Shown here: positions 40,971 through 41,147 of the stretch, piece after piece
Position numbering within the stretch: position 1 is the stretch's first letter
Layout: every line of letters starts with the position of its first letter
Assembly: GCA_046155505.1 (NCBI GenBank)
Contig: JBJXFK010000144.1
Coordinates: 1-41,147 of the forward strand
Reading direction: 5' to 3'
DNA length: 41,147 nucleotides
DNA from: JBJXFK01 sp046155505
GTDB lineage: Bacteria; Planctomycetota; Phycisphaerae; UBA1845; Fen-1342
Notes under the pieces: model-generated
The model's database searches: none
Seen by the model: the letters and a program-made list of their open reading frames with translations, nothing else
What the model was told of the DNA's origin: nothing
Program-made: the position numbers and the translations under genes

Positions 40971-41049
40971 GCTGCTCTACATGAACCGAGGGGGGCCGCG
41001 GTGCTCCATTGCTCCACGCGCGGGTCGGCGTCATGTTTGTGGGTGCTTT

Positions 41050-41147
41050 TCACGCCGCTGCCAGCGGCTTTGCGGCCCAGACGCGGTCCCAGTCGCCGTT
41101 GAGCCACGCCGTGCGAAGCGAGAGCACCGCCTGCGATCCGCGCTTCG
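41050..41147 (-). CDS. C-terminal end of a gene cut by the window edge
   Basis: The last 32 codons of a minus-strand frame: KRGSQAVLSLRTAWLNGDWD, then RVWAAKPLAAA and stop. The amino-acid composition is protein-like, unlike the other two frames here. The pattern xAVLxLRxxWLNGDWDxxW reminds me of the C-terminal end of ISKra4-type transposases of planctomycetes, from memory only. Too little is visible for a firm call. Confidence 0.4.
   Translation of the reverse strand, partial: KRGSQAVLSLRTAWLNGDWDRVWAAKPLAAA

Overview
The window looks like a chromosomal segment of a GC-rich planctomycete, most plausibly a Phycisphaerae-like lineage. This is inferred from a PEP-CTERM surface protein, a planctomycete-style pair of an ECF sigma factor and a Ser/Thr kinase with TPRs, many short lipoproteins, and frequent tandem-repeat elements between genes. 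No search was possible, so the taxonomy stays provisional. Three tRNA genes are present: Pro-TGG, Cys-GCA and Tyr-GTA.

Layout. Positions 1-3612 hold small genes: a short hypothetical, an HNH nuclease, a STAS protein, a PEP-CTERM protein and a DUF1569 protein. The accessory part is 3756-15042. A 15-bp direct repeat identical to the 3' end of tRNA-Pro recurs at 15028-15042, so the interval reads as a tRNA-targeted island of about 11.3 kb with no recognisable integrase. It carries one secreted Rhs/YD-repeat polymorphic toxin of 2860 aa. This toxin has a signal peptide, YD shell, Rhs core, pretoxin region, autoproteolytic HINT domain and a WHH-type HNH nuclease tip. A beta-propeller-like gene overlaps its stop codon (TGATG) and is the candidate immunity gene. 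A 627-bp, indel-free second copy of the Rhs core lies directly behind it, which is the footprint expected of toxin-tip exchange. Upstream of the toxin are a promoter candidate and two palindromes with the same half-site.

Positions 15115-41147 are mostly housekeeping and envelope genes: GNAT acetyltransferase, ECF sigma factor and TPR kinase, RsfS, a methyltransferase, a tautomerase, acpP-fabF, recA, a thioredoxin-fold protein, an EVE protein, an S41 peptidase homologue, a LolA-like protein, a TrkH-like channel, TerC, a class C-type serine hydrolase, a membrane-anchored HTH-like protein, an OmpA-like lipoprotein, a NUDIX hydrolase, two tandem paralogous lipoproteins, HutI, and a lipoprotein coupled to a TlyA-like methyltransferase without its S4 domain.

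Two kinds of repeat structure are not explained by genes. One is a set of mirror elements: 7-8-bp tandem units followed by their reverse complement (five unit families, perfect arms up to 30 bp), mostly at gene 3' ends. The other is a REP-like hairpin with an 8-bp stem and GAT loop in three good copies, one showing a compensatory base-pair change. The Rhs toxin island and the mirror elements are the two most promising subjects for further work.
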